Shown one piece after another: positions 1-7,888 of a DNA stretch of 47,607 bases. The notes beneath the pieces are model-generated. The model ran no database searches. It saw only the letters and a program-made list of their open reading frames with translations, and had not been told where the DNA came from. Every line of letters starts with the position of its first letter. Within the stretch, counting starts at the first letter, position 1. Made by a program: the position numbers and the translations under genes. This stretch comes from JAVBTR01 sp031556065 (GTDB lineage Bacteria > Bacillota > Clostridia > Christensenellales > Aristaeellaceae): the NCBI GenBank assembly GCA_031556065.1, contig JAVBTR010000009.1:1-47607 (forward strand), written 5' to 3'.

Positions 1-140
1 GATTTTACGGTCGTTTGTTCGGGCAAGGTAGGAATTTCTACGAAATTCCACCGAAAATCGCCGCACATGTCGCCGATTTCGGAATGAAAATCGGAGGACC
101 GCGGTCCTCCGATACCTCCTAGGGTTTGTTGATGGTCTGA
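1..140. repeat. dispersed 140-bp intergenic repeat, left copy
   Basis: The reverse complement of this block matches 41124-41263 over 140 bases with no gaps and two mismatches by my reading. It is cut by the window edge and probably continues to the left. It contains a 24-bp perfect palindrome at 90-113 (each half ATCGGAGGACCG or its complement) and further short inverted repeats. No convincing coding frame runs through it. Its right end meets the hairpin at 139-172, as the other copy meets a hairpin at 41097-41125. Confidence 0.9.
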
Positions 141-172
141 GGCCCCCTTCTTTTTCGAAAGAAGGGGGCCTC
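139..172 (-). terminator. strong hairpin downstream of galE
   Basis: A perfect 15-bp stem, GAGGCCCCCTTCTTT with its complement, closes on a four-base loop. It lies just past the galE stop codon on the minus strand. No good T-run follows on that strand, so it may act as a transcript-end stabiliser or bidirectional terminator rather than a textbook intrinsic terminator. Confidence 0.6.
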
Positions 173-188
173 GTAAAAATAGAATATC

Positions 189-1199
189 TTAATACCCCTC
201 CGGGTTTTTTTGCTGGAAATGCCAGGCATCGCGGCACATGTCGCTGAGGGTCTTTTGGGCTTCCCAGTTAAACATGGCTTTGGCCTTTTGCGGATCGGCA
301 TAGCATTCATCTATGTCGCCAGGTCGGCGGGGAGCGATCTGATAGGGGACTTTGATACTGTTGGCAGTTTCAAAAGCGTTTACAATATCCAGCACGCTGT
401 AACCAACGCCGGTGCCCAGGTTGACAATTTCCAGCCCAGGATGGTTTTCTGTATATTCGCAAGCCCCTACGTGGCCCCGTGCCAAGTCCATCACGTGGAT
501 GTAATCCCGAACGCCCGTGCCGTCGTGGGTCTTGTAATCATCCCCATAAACGGAAAGCTTCTGGAGCTTGCCCAGGGCCACCTGGGTGATATAGGGCATC
601 AGGTTATTGGGGATGCCGTTGGGATTTTCACCGATAAGGCCGGATTCGTGGGCACCGATGGGGTTAAAGTAGCGAAGGAGCATAATAGACCAAGAGGGAT
701 CGGCGGTATAGACGCCTTCCAGAATTTTTTCGATCATGTACTTTGTCCAGCCGTAGGGGTTGGTGCAGCCTTTGCAGAACATGTCTTCCTTCAAAGGCAC
801 GGCTTCGGGCACACCGTAGACTGTGGCAGAAGAAGAGAAAACGAACCTTTTTACGTTGTGATCCCGCATAACTTCAAGGAGGGTGAGGGTAGAATCCAAG
901 TTGTTGCGGTAGTATTCAAGGGGCTTATGTACAGATTCGCCTACAGCCTTGTAGCCAGCGAAGTGAATGACGGCATCGATTGAATTTTCATCGAAAAGAG
1001 TGGTCACGGCGACTTTATCACAGACATCGATGTTGTAAACTTTAAGAGGTTTTCCAATAATGCTTTCCACCCGGCGTACAGCTTCAGGGCTTGAATTATA
1101 GTAATTATCCGCAATGATAACGCTGTGGCCTGCCGCGTTAAGGGCGACAACAGTGTGACTGGCGATAAAGCCCGCGCCGCCGGTTAAAAGAATGTTCAT
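189..1199 (-). CDS. galE: UDP-glucose 4-epimerase
   Basis: This NAD-dependent short-chain dehydrogenase family enzyme interconverts UDP-glucose and UDP-galactose (and possibly the N-acetyl forms) in the cytoplasm. The protein starts with the Rossmann motif TGGAGFIASH. It has the S-S-S-A-T-V-Y-G segment and the catalytic YxxxK (YGWTKYMIEK), followed by LRYFNPIGAH, all diagnostic of bacterial GalE. At about 336 residues it is full length. I chose the ATG at 1199 because GGAGTGA lies seven bases upstream; a TTG two codons earlier is less likely. It follows the nucleotidyltransferase gene by 13 bases and is probably co-transcribed with it, supplying UDP-galactose for surface glycans. Confidence 0.96.
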   Translation of the reverse strand: MNILLTGGAGFIASHTVVALNAAGHSVIIADNYYNSSPEAVRRVESIIGKPLKVYNIDVCDKVAVTTLFDENSIDAVIHFAGYKAVGESVHKPLEYYRNNLDSTLTLLEVMRDHNVKRFVFSSSATVYGVPEAVPLKEDMFCKGCTNPYGWTKYMIEKILEGVYTADPSWSIMLLRYFNPIGAHESGLIGENPNGIPNNLMPYITQVALGKLQKLSVYGDDYKTHDGTGVRDYIHVMDLARGHVGACEYTENHPGLEIVNLGTGVGYSVLDIVNAFETANSIKVPYQIAPRRPGDIDECYADPQKAKAMFNWEAQKTLSDMCRDAWHFQQKNPEGY

Positions 1200-1212
1200 T
1201 AGCAATCACTCC

Positions 1213-2115
1213 TTATAAAAATGTGGGATAGGCGTCGGCATCGTGGAGTTTTTTTAGCTCCATCTGCACGAAGGCTTTGTCTTCAGGGTAGGTAACACCG
1301 AACCATTGGGCATCGGTTTCTAAAACCGCTACGGCGATTTCGCCTCTCGCCATCAGTTGATCGACGCATACGGGCAGCGGGAATTCTTTTTTTAGCTCGT
1401 CTGGAGCCAGGGCCTTTAGGAAGGCATCCAGCCCTTGGTAGAGCAGATCGAATACTGAAAGGGTAAAACCCCAAAAGTTCATGGACACCAGGGCATTGGG
1501 ATCAAGAAGGATGCCGTCGTCATTGTCGTTGAAGTCACGAATGGTATCGTCTTCACAGGGCATGATTTTATAGGTTTCGGTTACCTTTTCAAGGCTGCCA
1601 TCGGGGCTGCGCTGGCAGATTCCCCGGGTAACAGCGCCGTTTTCCGAAACCGTGTTTTTAAGGTAATAGGCCACCATGCAGGCATGATTCTGGGCGGGCA
1701 TGGTTTGCAGGGCATCGTATATGGTTTGAAAAGCGGGCTTGCCATAATAATCGTCCGCGTTGATAACGGCAAAGGGCTGGCGGATAACATCTTTGGCACA
1801 ATAGACCGCATGGGTGGTGCCGTAGGGCTTGGTGCGGTCTTGGGGAATGATGAACGAAGGGGGCAGGGTATCAGGCTCTTGATAGGCGTAAAAGACCTTC
1901 ACGCGCTTTTCAATTTTCTTGCCGATGTTTTCATGGAAGGATTCTGCCATGGCTTTGCGGATAACAAAGACAACTTCATTGAAGCCGGCTTCCACCGCAT
2001 CGTAAATGGCGTACTCCATCAGAATTTCATTGTTGGGGCCGATGGTATCCACCTGCTTGTTGCCACCGTAGCGGGAGCCCAAGCCAGCCGCCATGATCAG
2101 AAGAGTCGCACCCAA
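1213..2115 (-). CDS. NDP-sugar nucleotidyltransferase family protein
   Basis: About 300 residues with the nucleotidyltransferase signature MAAGLGSRYGGNKQ near the N terminus and an acidic metal-binding motif INADDYYG in the middle, as in enzymes joining sugar-1-phosphates to nucleotides. The exact sugar cannot be read from sequence. It is upstream of galE on the same strand, so a role in making activated sugars is likely. The start is not ATG: AGGAGGG sits eight bases before the TTG at 2115, which fits better than the TTG at 2121 only three bases from it. Related proteins are often annotated simply as nucleotidyltransferase or mannose-1-phosphate guanylyltransferase-like. Confidence 0.82.
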   Translation of the reverse strand: MGATLLIMAAGLGSRYGGNKQVDTIGPNNEILMEYAIYDAVEAGFNEVVFVIRKAMAESFHENIGKKIEKRVKVFYAYQEPDTLPPSFIIPQDRTKPYGTTHAVYCAKDVIRQPFAVINADDYYGKPAFQTIYDALQTMPAQNHACMVAYYLKNTVSENGAVTRGICQRSPDGSLEKVTETYKIMPCEDDTIRDFNDNDDGILLDPNALVSMNFWGFTLSVFDLLYQGLDAFLKALAPDELKKEFPLPVCVDQLMARGEIAVAVLETDAQWFGVTYPEDKAFVQMELKKLHDADAYPTFL

Positions 2116-2245
2116 ATCCAAGCCCTCCTCATAGGTGATGATGATAGGTTATTCGCAGTAGGAAATAGATTCTCCTGCCGGGATAAGCAAAATAAGGGGG
2201 CACAATAAGGAAAGGGGAAAGACAAGGCTTCACCCCTTGACCCCA

Positions 2246-2268
2246 CTTAAGGGATATTATCCCTTAAG
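2246..2268 (-). terminator. hairpin downstream of the ABC exporter operon
   Basis: CTTAAGGGAT and ATCCCTTAAG form a perfect 10-bp stem with a three-base loop. It lies 26 bases past the stop of the ABC gene on the minus strand, nested in a weaker GGCTTC/GAAGCC pairing and followed on that strand by TTGTCTTTCC. It resembles the AAGGGAT-TTT-ATCCCTT hairpin at 20436-20452. Confidence 0.55.
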
Positions 2269-2293
2269 AAGCCCAGTGTTTCTCCTTAGCGCC

Positions 2294-4156
2294 CTACGCT
2301 ACAGCGTTTTCAAACTGGGCGTTGTATAGCTCCGCGTAGAAGCCGTTCTTTTTGATTAATTCGTCATGACTGCCTTGTTCTACAATATCGCCGTCCTTCA
2401 TAACCAGAATCCAGTCTGCGTCGCGGATGGTGGATAAACGGTGGGCAATAATAAAGGAGGTGCGGCCCTTCATCAGGTTATCCATGGCCTTTTGAATGCG
2501 CACTTCAGTGCGGGTGTCTACGGAAGAGGTGGCTTCGTCCAGAATTAAGATTTCCGGGTCCGCCAGGATGGCCCGGGCGATGGTTAGCAGCTGCTTCTGG
2601 CCTTGGGAAACGTTGGAAGCCTCCTCGTTAAGCACCATATCATAACCGCCAGGCAAGGTTTGAATAAAGTGGTGGGCATGAGCTGCTTTGGCAGCGGCGA
2701 TAACCTCCTCGTCCGTCGCATCCAGCCGGCCATAACGGATATTCTCCATAATGGTGCCGTGGAAAAGCCAGGTGTCTTGCAAAACCATGCCGAATAGCTT
2801 GCGCAGATCAGCCCGGTTCATCTGCCGGATGTCAACCCCATCTACCTTGATGGCGCCTGAATTTACATCGTAGAACCGCATAAGCAGCTTCACTATGGTG
2901 GTCTTTCCGGCCCCTGTAGGCCCAACGATGGCCACCCGTTTGCCGGGAGCAACCGTGGTAGAAAAATCATTGATAATGATTTTCTCCGGGTCATAGCCAA
3001 AGCGCACATGCTCGAAGGTGACTTCGCCCTTGGCTCCGTTAAGAACCACCGGATTGTCGACCGTTTGCACTTCTTCAGGTTCGTCTAAAAATTCAAATAC
3101 CCTCTCCGCTGCGGCAACGGTGGATTGCAGAAGGTTGGTCACCTGGGCGATTTGGGAAATAGGCTGATTGAACATGCGGATGTATTGGATGAAGGATTGA
3201 ATGTTACCAATGGTAATCTTTCCTTGCACGGCCAAAACGCCGCCCAGGACTGCGCACATCACATAACCCATATTGCCGATGAAGCCCATAATAGGATGCA
3301 TCATACCGCTTAAAAACTGGGATTTCCAGGCGGATTGGTATAGCTTTTCATTGGTTTGATCGAAATCTTCGGTGACACGGTCCTGGGCGTTGAACGCCTG
3401 GACGATCACATGCCCTCCATAGACCTCTTCCACCTGGCCATTCAATTCGCCCAAGTATTTTTGCTGGCCGATAAAGAATTTTTGGGATTTTTTCACAATG
3501 ACGCCCATAAGAATCCCAGAAAGAGGCACGATCAAAAGCGCGGTAAGCGTCATTTGCCAAGAAATGGTGAACATCATGATCAAAACGCCAATGGCCTGTG
3601 TTACGGAAGAAATTACCTGGCTGATGGATTGGTTCATGCTTTGGGAAAGGGTATCTACGTCGTTGGTGACACGGGAAAGCACTTCACCGTTGGGAACGCG
3701 GTCGAAATAGCTCATAGGCAATAGCTTGATTTTTTCGCAAAGGGCTTTTCGCAGATTGTAGCTGACCTTCTGGCTCACGCCCGTCATAACAAAGCCTTGA
3801 ACAAACGATAGCAGAGCGCTTATAAGGTATAGAGCCAGCAGACCCAGCAGCAATTGACCAATCAGTGTAAAATCGATACCGCCGGTGCCCTGCATTTTCC
3901 CAGTGAACCCTTTGATCAGTTCATCGGTTATGTTTCCCATGTTTTTAGGGCCTACAATGGCTAGAATGGTAGAAGAAATAGCCAGAATGAAAACCAGCAG
4001 CACCTGCCAGCGGTAAGTGGCCATGTAATGGGCAAGGCGCTTGAAGGTTCCTTTGAAATCCTTAGCTTTTTCACCCATCATGGGGCCATGAGGGCCGCCA
4101 GGGCCAGGGCCCATCCGCCGGGGTGGGCGCTTAACGTTTTTATTGTTGTCTTGCAT
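2294..4156 (-). CDS. ABC exporter subunit with canonical ATPase residues (heterodimer partner 2)
   Basis: About 620 residues: a Pro/Gly-rich cytoplasmic N terminus, six membrane segments (roughly residues 50-330) and an ABC ATPase domain. Walker A is GPTGAGKTT, Walker B is ILILDEATSS with the catalytic Glu, and the switch His is present in AHRLSTI. Its signature loop reads VSQGQKQ instead of SGGQ. In heterodimeric exporters of the TM287/288, BmrCD and LmrCD type, this is the subunit whose Walker motifs form the active site while its altered signature serves the degenerate site. I place the start at 4156 because GGAGGAGCTTG lies just upstream; this overlaps the preceding gene by 17 bases. The exported substrate is unknown. 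Confidence 0.9.
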   Translation of the reverse strand: MQDNNKNVKRPPRRMGPGPGGPHGPMMGEKAKDFKGTFKRLAHYMATYRWQVLLVFILAISSTILAIVGPKNMGNITDELIKGFTGKMQGTGGIDFTLIGQLLLGLLALYLISALLSFVQGFVMTGVSQKVSYNLRKALCEKIKLLPMSYFDRVPNGEVLSRVTNDVDTLSQSMNQSISQVISSVTQAIGVLIMMFTISWQMTLTALLIVPLSGILMGVIVKKSQKFFIGQQKYLGELNGQVEEVYGGHVIVQAFNAQDRVTEDFDQTNEKLYQSAWKSQFLSGMMHPIMGFIGNMGYVMCAVLGGVLAVQGKITIGNIQSFIQYIRMFNQPISQIAQVTNLLQSTVAAAERVFEFLDEPEEVQTVDNPVVLNGAKGEVTFEHVRFGYDPEKIIINDFSTTVAPGKRVAIVGPTGAGKTTIVKLLMRFYDVNSGAIKVDGVDIRQMNRADLRKLFGMVLQDTWLFHGTIMENIRYGRLDATDEEVIAAAKAAHAHHFIQTLPGGYDMVLNEEASNVSQGQKQLLTIARAILADPEILILDEATSSVDTRTEVRIQKAMDNLMKGRTSFIIAHRLSTIRDADWILVMKDGDIVEQGSHDELIKKNGFYAELYNAQFENAVA

Positions 4157-6320
4157 TTTCAAGCTCCTCCTTGGATAATTGGCTGGCCGCGATCTGGCGG
4201 TAAACTTCACAGGTTGCCATTAACTGGTCATGAGTGCCAAGTCCCGCAATGCGCCCCTCATCCAATACGATGATCTGCTCAGCGGAAAGCACGGTGGAAA
4301 TACGCTGGGCTACAATAATGACTGTAGCGTCTTTCGTTTCTCTTTTAAGCGCCGCACGAAGGGCTACGTCGGTCTTATAGTCCAGAGCGGAAAAGCTATC
4401 GTCGAACACATAGATTTCCGGCTCCAGGGCCACAGCACGGGCAATGGAAAGCCGCTGCTTTTGTCCGCCAGATACGTTGCTGCCGCCTTGGGCAATAGGC
4501 TCATCATATTTATCCGGCTTTTCGTTAATGAAGCTTTCCGCCTGGGCGATCCGGGCTGCCCGCTCCAGAGCGGTTTGATCCGCGCCGGGCGCACCATAGC
4601 GGATATTGGAACCAATGGTGCCTGTAAACAAAACGCCCTTTTGGGGAATAAAGCCGATGCGCCCTCTTAAATCATTCAGCCCAGCGTCTTTCACATCCAC
4701 GCCGTCGATCAGAAGACGGCCTTGAGTCACATCGAAAAAGCGCGGAATGAGGTTCACCAGGGTGGATTTGCCGGAGCCTGTTCCGCCTAAAATGGCAGTG
4801 GTCTGCCCAGGCAAGGCGGTGAATGAAATATCCGACAAAACGCATTCCTTGGCATCTGGGTAAGCGAAGGATACATGGTCGAAGGTGACAACCCCCTTTT
4901 CCCCGGCTTTCAAAGGTGTGGTCTGAGGCTTGTCTTTAATGGAGGATTCAGTGGTGATCACTTCATCAACGCGGTTCAATGCAACCATGGCACGGGGGAT
5001 CATGACAGATACCATGGAGATCATCAGGAAGGACATGATGATTTGCATGGTGTATTGAATGAAGGCCATCATATCCCCGGTTTGCATGGTGCCGTCGTTC
5101 ATACCGTGGGCACCCACCCACATGATCAAAATGGCTACGCCGTTCATAATCACCATCATCAGCGGCATCATCCCGCTCATGGTGCGGTTAACGAACAGCT
5201 GGGTTTTCTTTAAGGCAACGCTGGCATCGTCAAACCGCTTTTCTTCCTTTTTCTCGGTAGAAAAGGCGCGGATAACAGGCAGGCCGGTTAAAATCTCTCT
5301 TGTAACCAGGTTCATTTTATCGATTAAGTTTTGCAATACCTTAAACTTAGGTACGGTGGTTAAGTACAAGATAACGATAATCGCCAGAAGAATGCCTACA
5401 GCCACAGCGATGATCCAAGTCATAGACGAATTGGTGTTCATTACTTTAATAATGCCGCCAATACCGTTCATAGGCGCGTAAATCACAATACGTACCAGCA
5501 TGATCAGCATCATTTGCACCTGCTGGATATCGTTGGTGGTTCTGGTAATCAGCGACGCGGTGGAGAAGGTTTCCATTTCATGGTTGGAAAAGCCCACCAC
5601 GTTTTTGAAAACCCGGCTGCGCAAATCCCGGCTAAAGGAAGCGGCCAGGCGGCTTGAAAGATAGCCTACGATTACCGCACAAAGGGTGCCCAACAGCGCC
5701 ACAGCCAACATTTTAAGGCCGGAGAATAGAACGTAATTGTTTTGAATGGCACCCAAATCCTTACCCTGGGCGGTATATTCCGCCTTCACCCTGGGCAGGG
5801 CAAGCTGCAAGAGAATTTGTGGTGAAACCATGCCCAGCTTTTCATCTGCCTGGACCAACAATTGATCCCGCTGGGCATCCGGCATAAGGGCAAGGACCGT
5901 CTTCATATCCATGCCTTCGGGCAATTGGGGCATGCCTTCCGTGGATATGCTGGCTAAAATGGTTTCGGGAATGTTGCCGGATAAAAAGCTATCGATGGCA
6001 AAGGCTTTAATAAAGATGGTTTGCACCTCTTCACTTGCCTTGCCTTTAAGCGTGTAAAGACCATTGTTTAGACTGTACGCCGGCAGGACCTGATCGTTGT
6101 ATTCTTGTGCCGTCATATATTGTTTCAGCTCTTCCAGCCGCTCTTCACCTATGCTCTGTGGTACGGCGTCGGCGATTCCCCCTTGAGTAATGCCGACATC
6201 TATAATGTCTGCGGTGTAGGATGGCAAGGCCAGATCGCAAATGGCTTGCAGAGCCAGAAATGCGATGATGACAAGCAATAGTCCCCAGGATTTTTTTAGG
6301 TACTTAAACAACTTAAGCAT
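4140..6320 (-). CDS. ABC exporter subunit with degenerate ATP site and large external loop (heterodimer partner 1)
   Basis: 726 residues, longer than the usual 570-620. The extra length is an extracytoplasmic insertion of about 140 residues (roughly 45-190) between the first and second membrane segments. The C-terminal ATPase has Walker A GGTGSGKST and a normal VSGGQKQ signature. After Walker B the catalytic Glu is replaced by Asp (VFDDSFSALD), and the switch His is replaced by Gln (AQRISTV). This is the classic pattern of the degenerate-site subunit of heterodimeric exporters. It is the promoter-proximal gene, with a sigma-A-like promoter at 6371-6399, and overlaps its partner. AAGGAG is a little far (13 bases) from the ATG. 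Confidence 0.92.
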   Translation of the reverse strand: MLKLFKYLKKSWGLLLVIIAFLALQAICDLALPSYTADIIDVGITQGGIADAVPQSIGEERLEELKQYMTAQEYNDQVLPAYSLNNGLYTLKGKASEEVQTIFIKAFAIDSFLSGNIPETILASISTEGMPQLPEGMDMKTVLALMPDAQRDQLLVQADEKLGMVSPQILLQLALPRVKAEYTAQGKDLGAIQNNYVLFSGLKMLAVALLGTLCAVIVGYLSSRLAASFSRDLRSRVFKNVVGFSNHEMETFSTASLITRTTNDIQQVQMMLIMLVRIVIYAPMNGIGGIIKVMNTNSSMTWIIAVAVGILLAIIVILYLTTVPKFKVLQNLIDKMNLVTREILTGLPVIRAFSTEKKEEKRFDDASVALKKTQLFVNRTMSGMMPLMMVIMNGVAILIMWVGAHGMNDGTMQTGDMMAFIQYTMQIIMSFLMISMVSVMIPRAMVALNRVDEVITTESSIKDKPQTTPLKAGEKGVVTFDHVSFAYPDAKECVLSDISFTALPGQTTAILGGTGSGKSTLVNLIPRFFDVTQGRLLIDGVDVKDAGLNDLRGRIGFIPQKGVLFTGTIGSNIRYGAPGADQTALERAARIAQAESFINEKPDKYDEPIAQGGSNVSGGQKQRLSIARAVALEPEIYVFDDSFSALDYKTDVALRAALKRETKDATVIIVAQRISTVLSAEQIIVLDEGRIAGLGTHDQLMATCEVYRQIAASQLSKEELENARQQ

Positions 6321-6370
6321 CTTTATCTGTTTACTCCTTACGTTCGTTGGAAAATAAATGGGTCACGGCG

Positions 6371-6399
6371 ATTTTATCCCTGACTAAATTCTTTGTCAA
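6371..6399 (-). promoter_or_regulatory. sigma-A-type promoter for the ABC exporter operon
   Basis: On the minus strand there is a perfect -35 box TTGACA (6394-6399), a 17-base spacer and a -10 box TAAAAT (6371-6376), about 50 bases upstream of the start codon. No operator palindrome is evident. Confidence 0.75.
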
Positions 6400-6428
6400 T
6401 AGCTGTTTGCTTATTATTGGTTTATATA

Positions 6429-6458
6429 TTGACGTTGGTGAAAGATTAGTGGTATCAT
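6429..6458 (+). promoter_or_regulatory. probable promoter of the sugar transferase gene
   Basis: TTGACG (6429-6434), an 18-base spacer and TATCAT (6453-6458) on the plus strand precede the gene by about 30 bases, giving a short leader. It is divergent from the exporter promoter. Confidence 0.55.
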
Positions 6459-6484
6459 TCAAACGTATGCAATAATAAAAAGGC

Positions 6485-7888
6485 GTGGTGTGTTGGGTGA
6501 GTAAGCTTAAACCGATTCAAAAAGCGGATTTGTTTCTGGTGGCCATGAAATTGGCCACCTATGCGCTGATCATGCTTGTGTTTTTCCTGGCCATGTCCAT
6601 TAACAACTTCCAAATGCTCAACCCCTCTCGTACCATGGCTGTTACCGGGCTTACTTTTTTGACAATGGCCTATGTAATGAGCTCTGTTTACGGGGGTTAC
6701 GCAGTAGGAAAGAAAAAATCCAAACCAGTTATTTCATCCCTTTCTCTTTCTATTATCATAACGGATCTAGTGGCTTATTTACAATTGCAGATCATGAACG
6801 TGCACCCGGATAACAATGAGCACCTTCAATTGTTTGGCAGCGACTTATTGTACCTGGCTCTTGCCATGTTGGTGCAGGTTGGATTGATCGTGTTTCTGGT
6901 GCGGTTAGGCAATAATATGTATTTCCGCATTGTGCCGCCGGTAAACTGCTGTGTGATTACAGGCCCTGAGGTGGATACAGAAAGCATCCTTAGAAAGATT
7001 GATACCTTTAAACTCCAGTATGCCATTTGCGATGTGATTCCATCCACTTCGCCGAATATAGACAAGATCATCACAAGGAACAAAACCATCTTTTTGTGCG
7101 GCGTACCGGAAGATCAGCGCAACAGCCTGATTATTACATGCTACCGTTTAAAAAAGAACATCATGTGCCTGGCGGAATTGGAAGATATCATGGTTTCCAA
7201 CGCCAAACAAACCATTTTGGTGGACGTGCCCTTTTTGGAAATGGAGTACCGGGCCATGAGCTTATCCCAGCGTATTGCCAAAAGAGCGCTGGATCTTTTG
7301 GTAGCCGGGGTGGGGGTCATTGTTGCTTCGCCCGTTATGCTTATTGCCGCCATCGCCATAAAAGTGGGGGATGGCGGGCCGGTGCTCTTTAAGCAAAAGC
7401 GCATGAGCGATCATGGCAAGGTGTTTACACTGATTAAATTCCGTAGCATGAAGACAGATGCAAAGGCCCAGCAGGTATCCGCCACAGCGGGAGATGACCG
7501 CATTACCCCTGTTGGCAATGTGCTGCGCCGCTACCGGTTGGATGAACTGCCCCAACTGTTCAATGTGCTCCATGGGGAAATGTCCATTGTAGGCCCAAGG
7601 CCGGAAATGCTTGAAAACGTGGAAAGATACAAAAAGGAGCTGCCCACATTTGCCTACCGGGAAAGGGTCAAGGCCGGACTAACAGGGTATGCGCAGATTG
7701 AGGGAAAGTACAACACGCTGCCTAAAGATAAACTGATGCTGGATTTGATGTACATTGAAAGTTTTTCCATTTGGCTGGATATTAAACTGATTTTCAGAAC
7801 CCTTACCGTATTTTTCAAAAGAGAATCCACCGAAGGGTTCCGAGCCCCAACGGTGGACAATCAGCAAAACACAACCATGGAAGGCTAA
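6485..7888 (+). CDS. polyprenyl glycosylphosphotransferase (bacterial sugar transferase)
   Basis: This membrane enzyme of the WbaP/EpsE class transfers a sugar-1-phosphate from a nucleotide sugar to undecaprenyl phosphate, the first step in making exopolysaccharide or glycoprotein glycans. The N-terminal ~130 residues hold four or five hydrophobic segments, then a soluble linker. The catalytic module begins near residue 260 with AKRALDLLVAG and continues with GPVLFKQKRM, FTLIKFRSMK, RRYRLDELPQLFNVL and GEMSIVGPRPE, all hallmarks of the family. The start is uncertain: GTG codons at 6485, 6488 and 6497 are all possible, with only AAAAGG upstream. No other glycan gene follows, so this is an orphan initiator next to a galE locus. 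Its stop overlaps the convergent amidohydrolase by four bases. Confidence 0.92.
   Translation: MVCWVSKLKPIQKADLFLVAMKLATYALIMLVFFLAMSINNFQMLNPSRTMAVTGLTFLTMAYVMSSVYGGYAVGKKKSKPVISSLSLSIIITDLVAYLQLQIMNVHPDNNEHLQLFGSDLLYLALAMLVQVGLIVFLVRLGNNMYFRIVPPVNCCVITGPEVDTESILRKIDTFKLQYAICDVIPSTSPNIDKIITRNKTIFLCGVPEDQRNSLIITCYRLKKNIMCLAELEDIMVSNAKQTILVDVPFLEMEYRAMSLSQRIAKRALDLLVAGVGVIVASPVMLIAAIAIKVGDGGPVLFKQKRMSDHGKVFTLIKFRSMKTDAKAQQVSATAGDDRITPVGNVLRRYRLDELPQLFNVLHGEMSIVGPRPEMLENVERYKKELPTFAYRERVKAGLTGYAQIEGKYNTLPKDKLMLDLMYIESFSIWLDIKLIFRTLTVFFKRESTEGFRAPTVDNQQNTTMEG

Noticed and set aside
90..113. The 24-bp palindrome as a regulator operator for galE.
   Set aside because: It is downstream of galE and occurs again inside the same repeat at 41151-41174, so it belongs to the repeat element.
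210..983. Long open frame on the strand opposite galE (257 codons), and a similar one at 1684-2208.
   Set aside because: They lie wholly antisense to well-supported genes, lack ribosome sites and have no recognisable protein features; they are codon-bias shadows.
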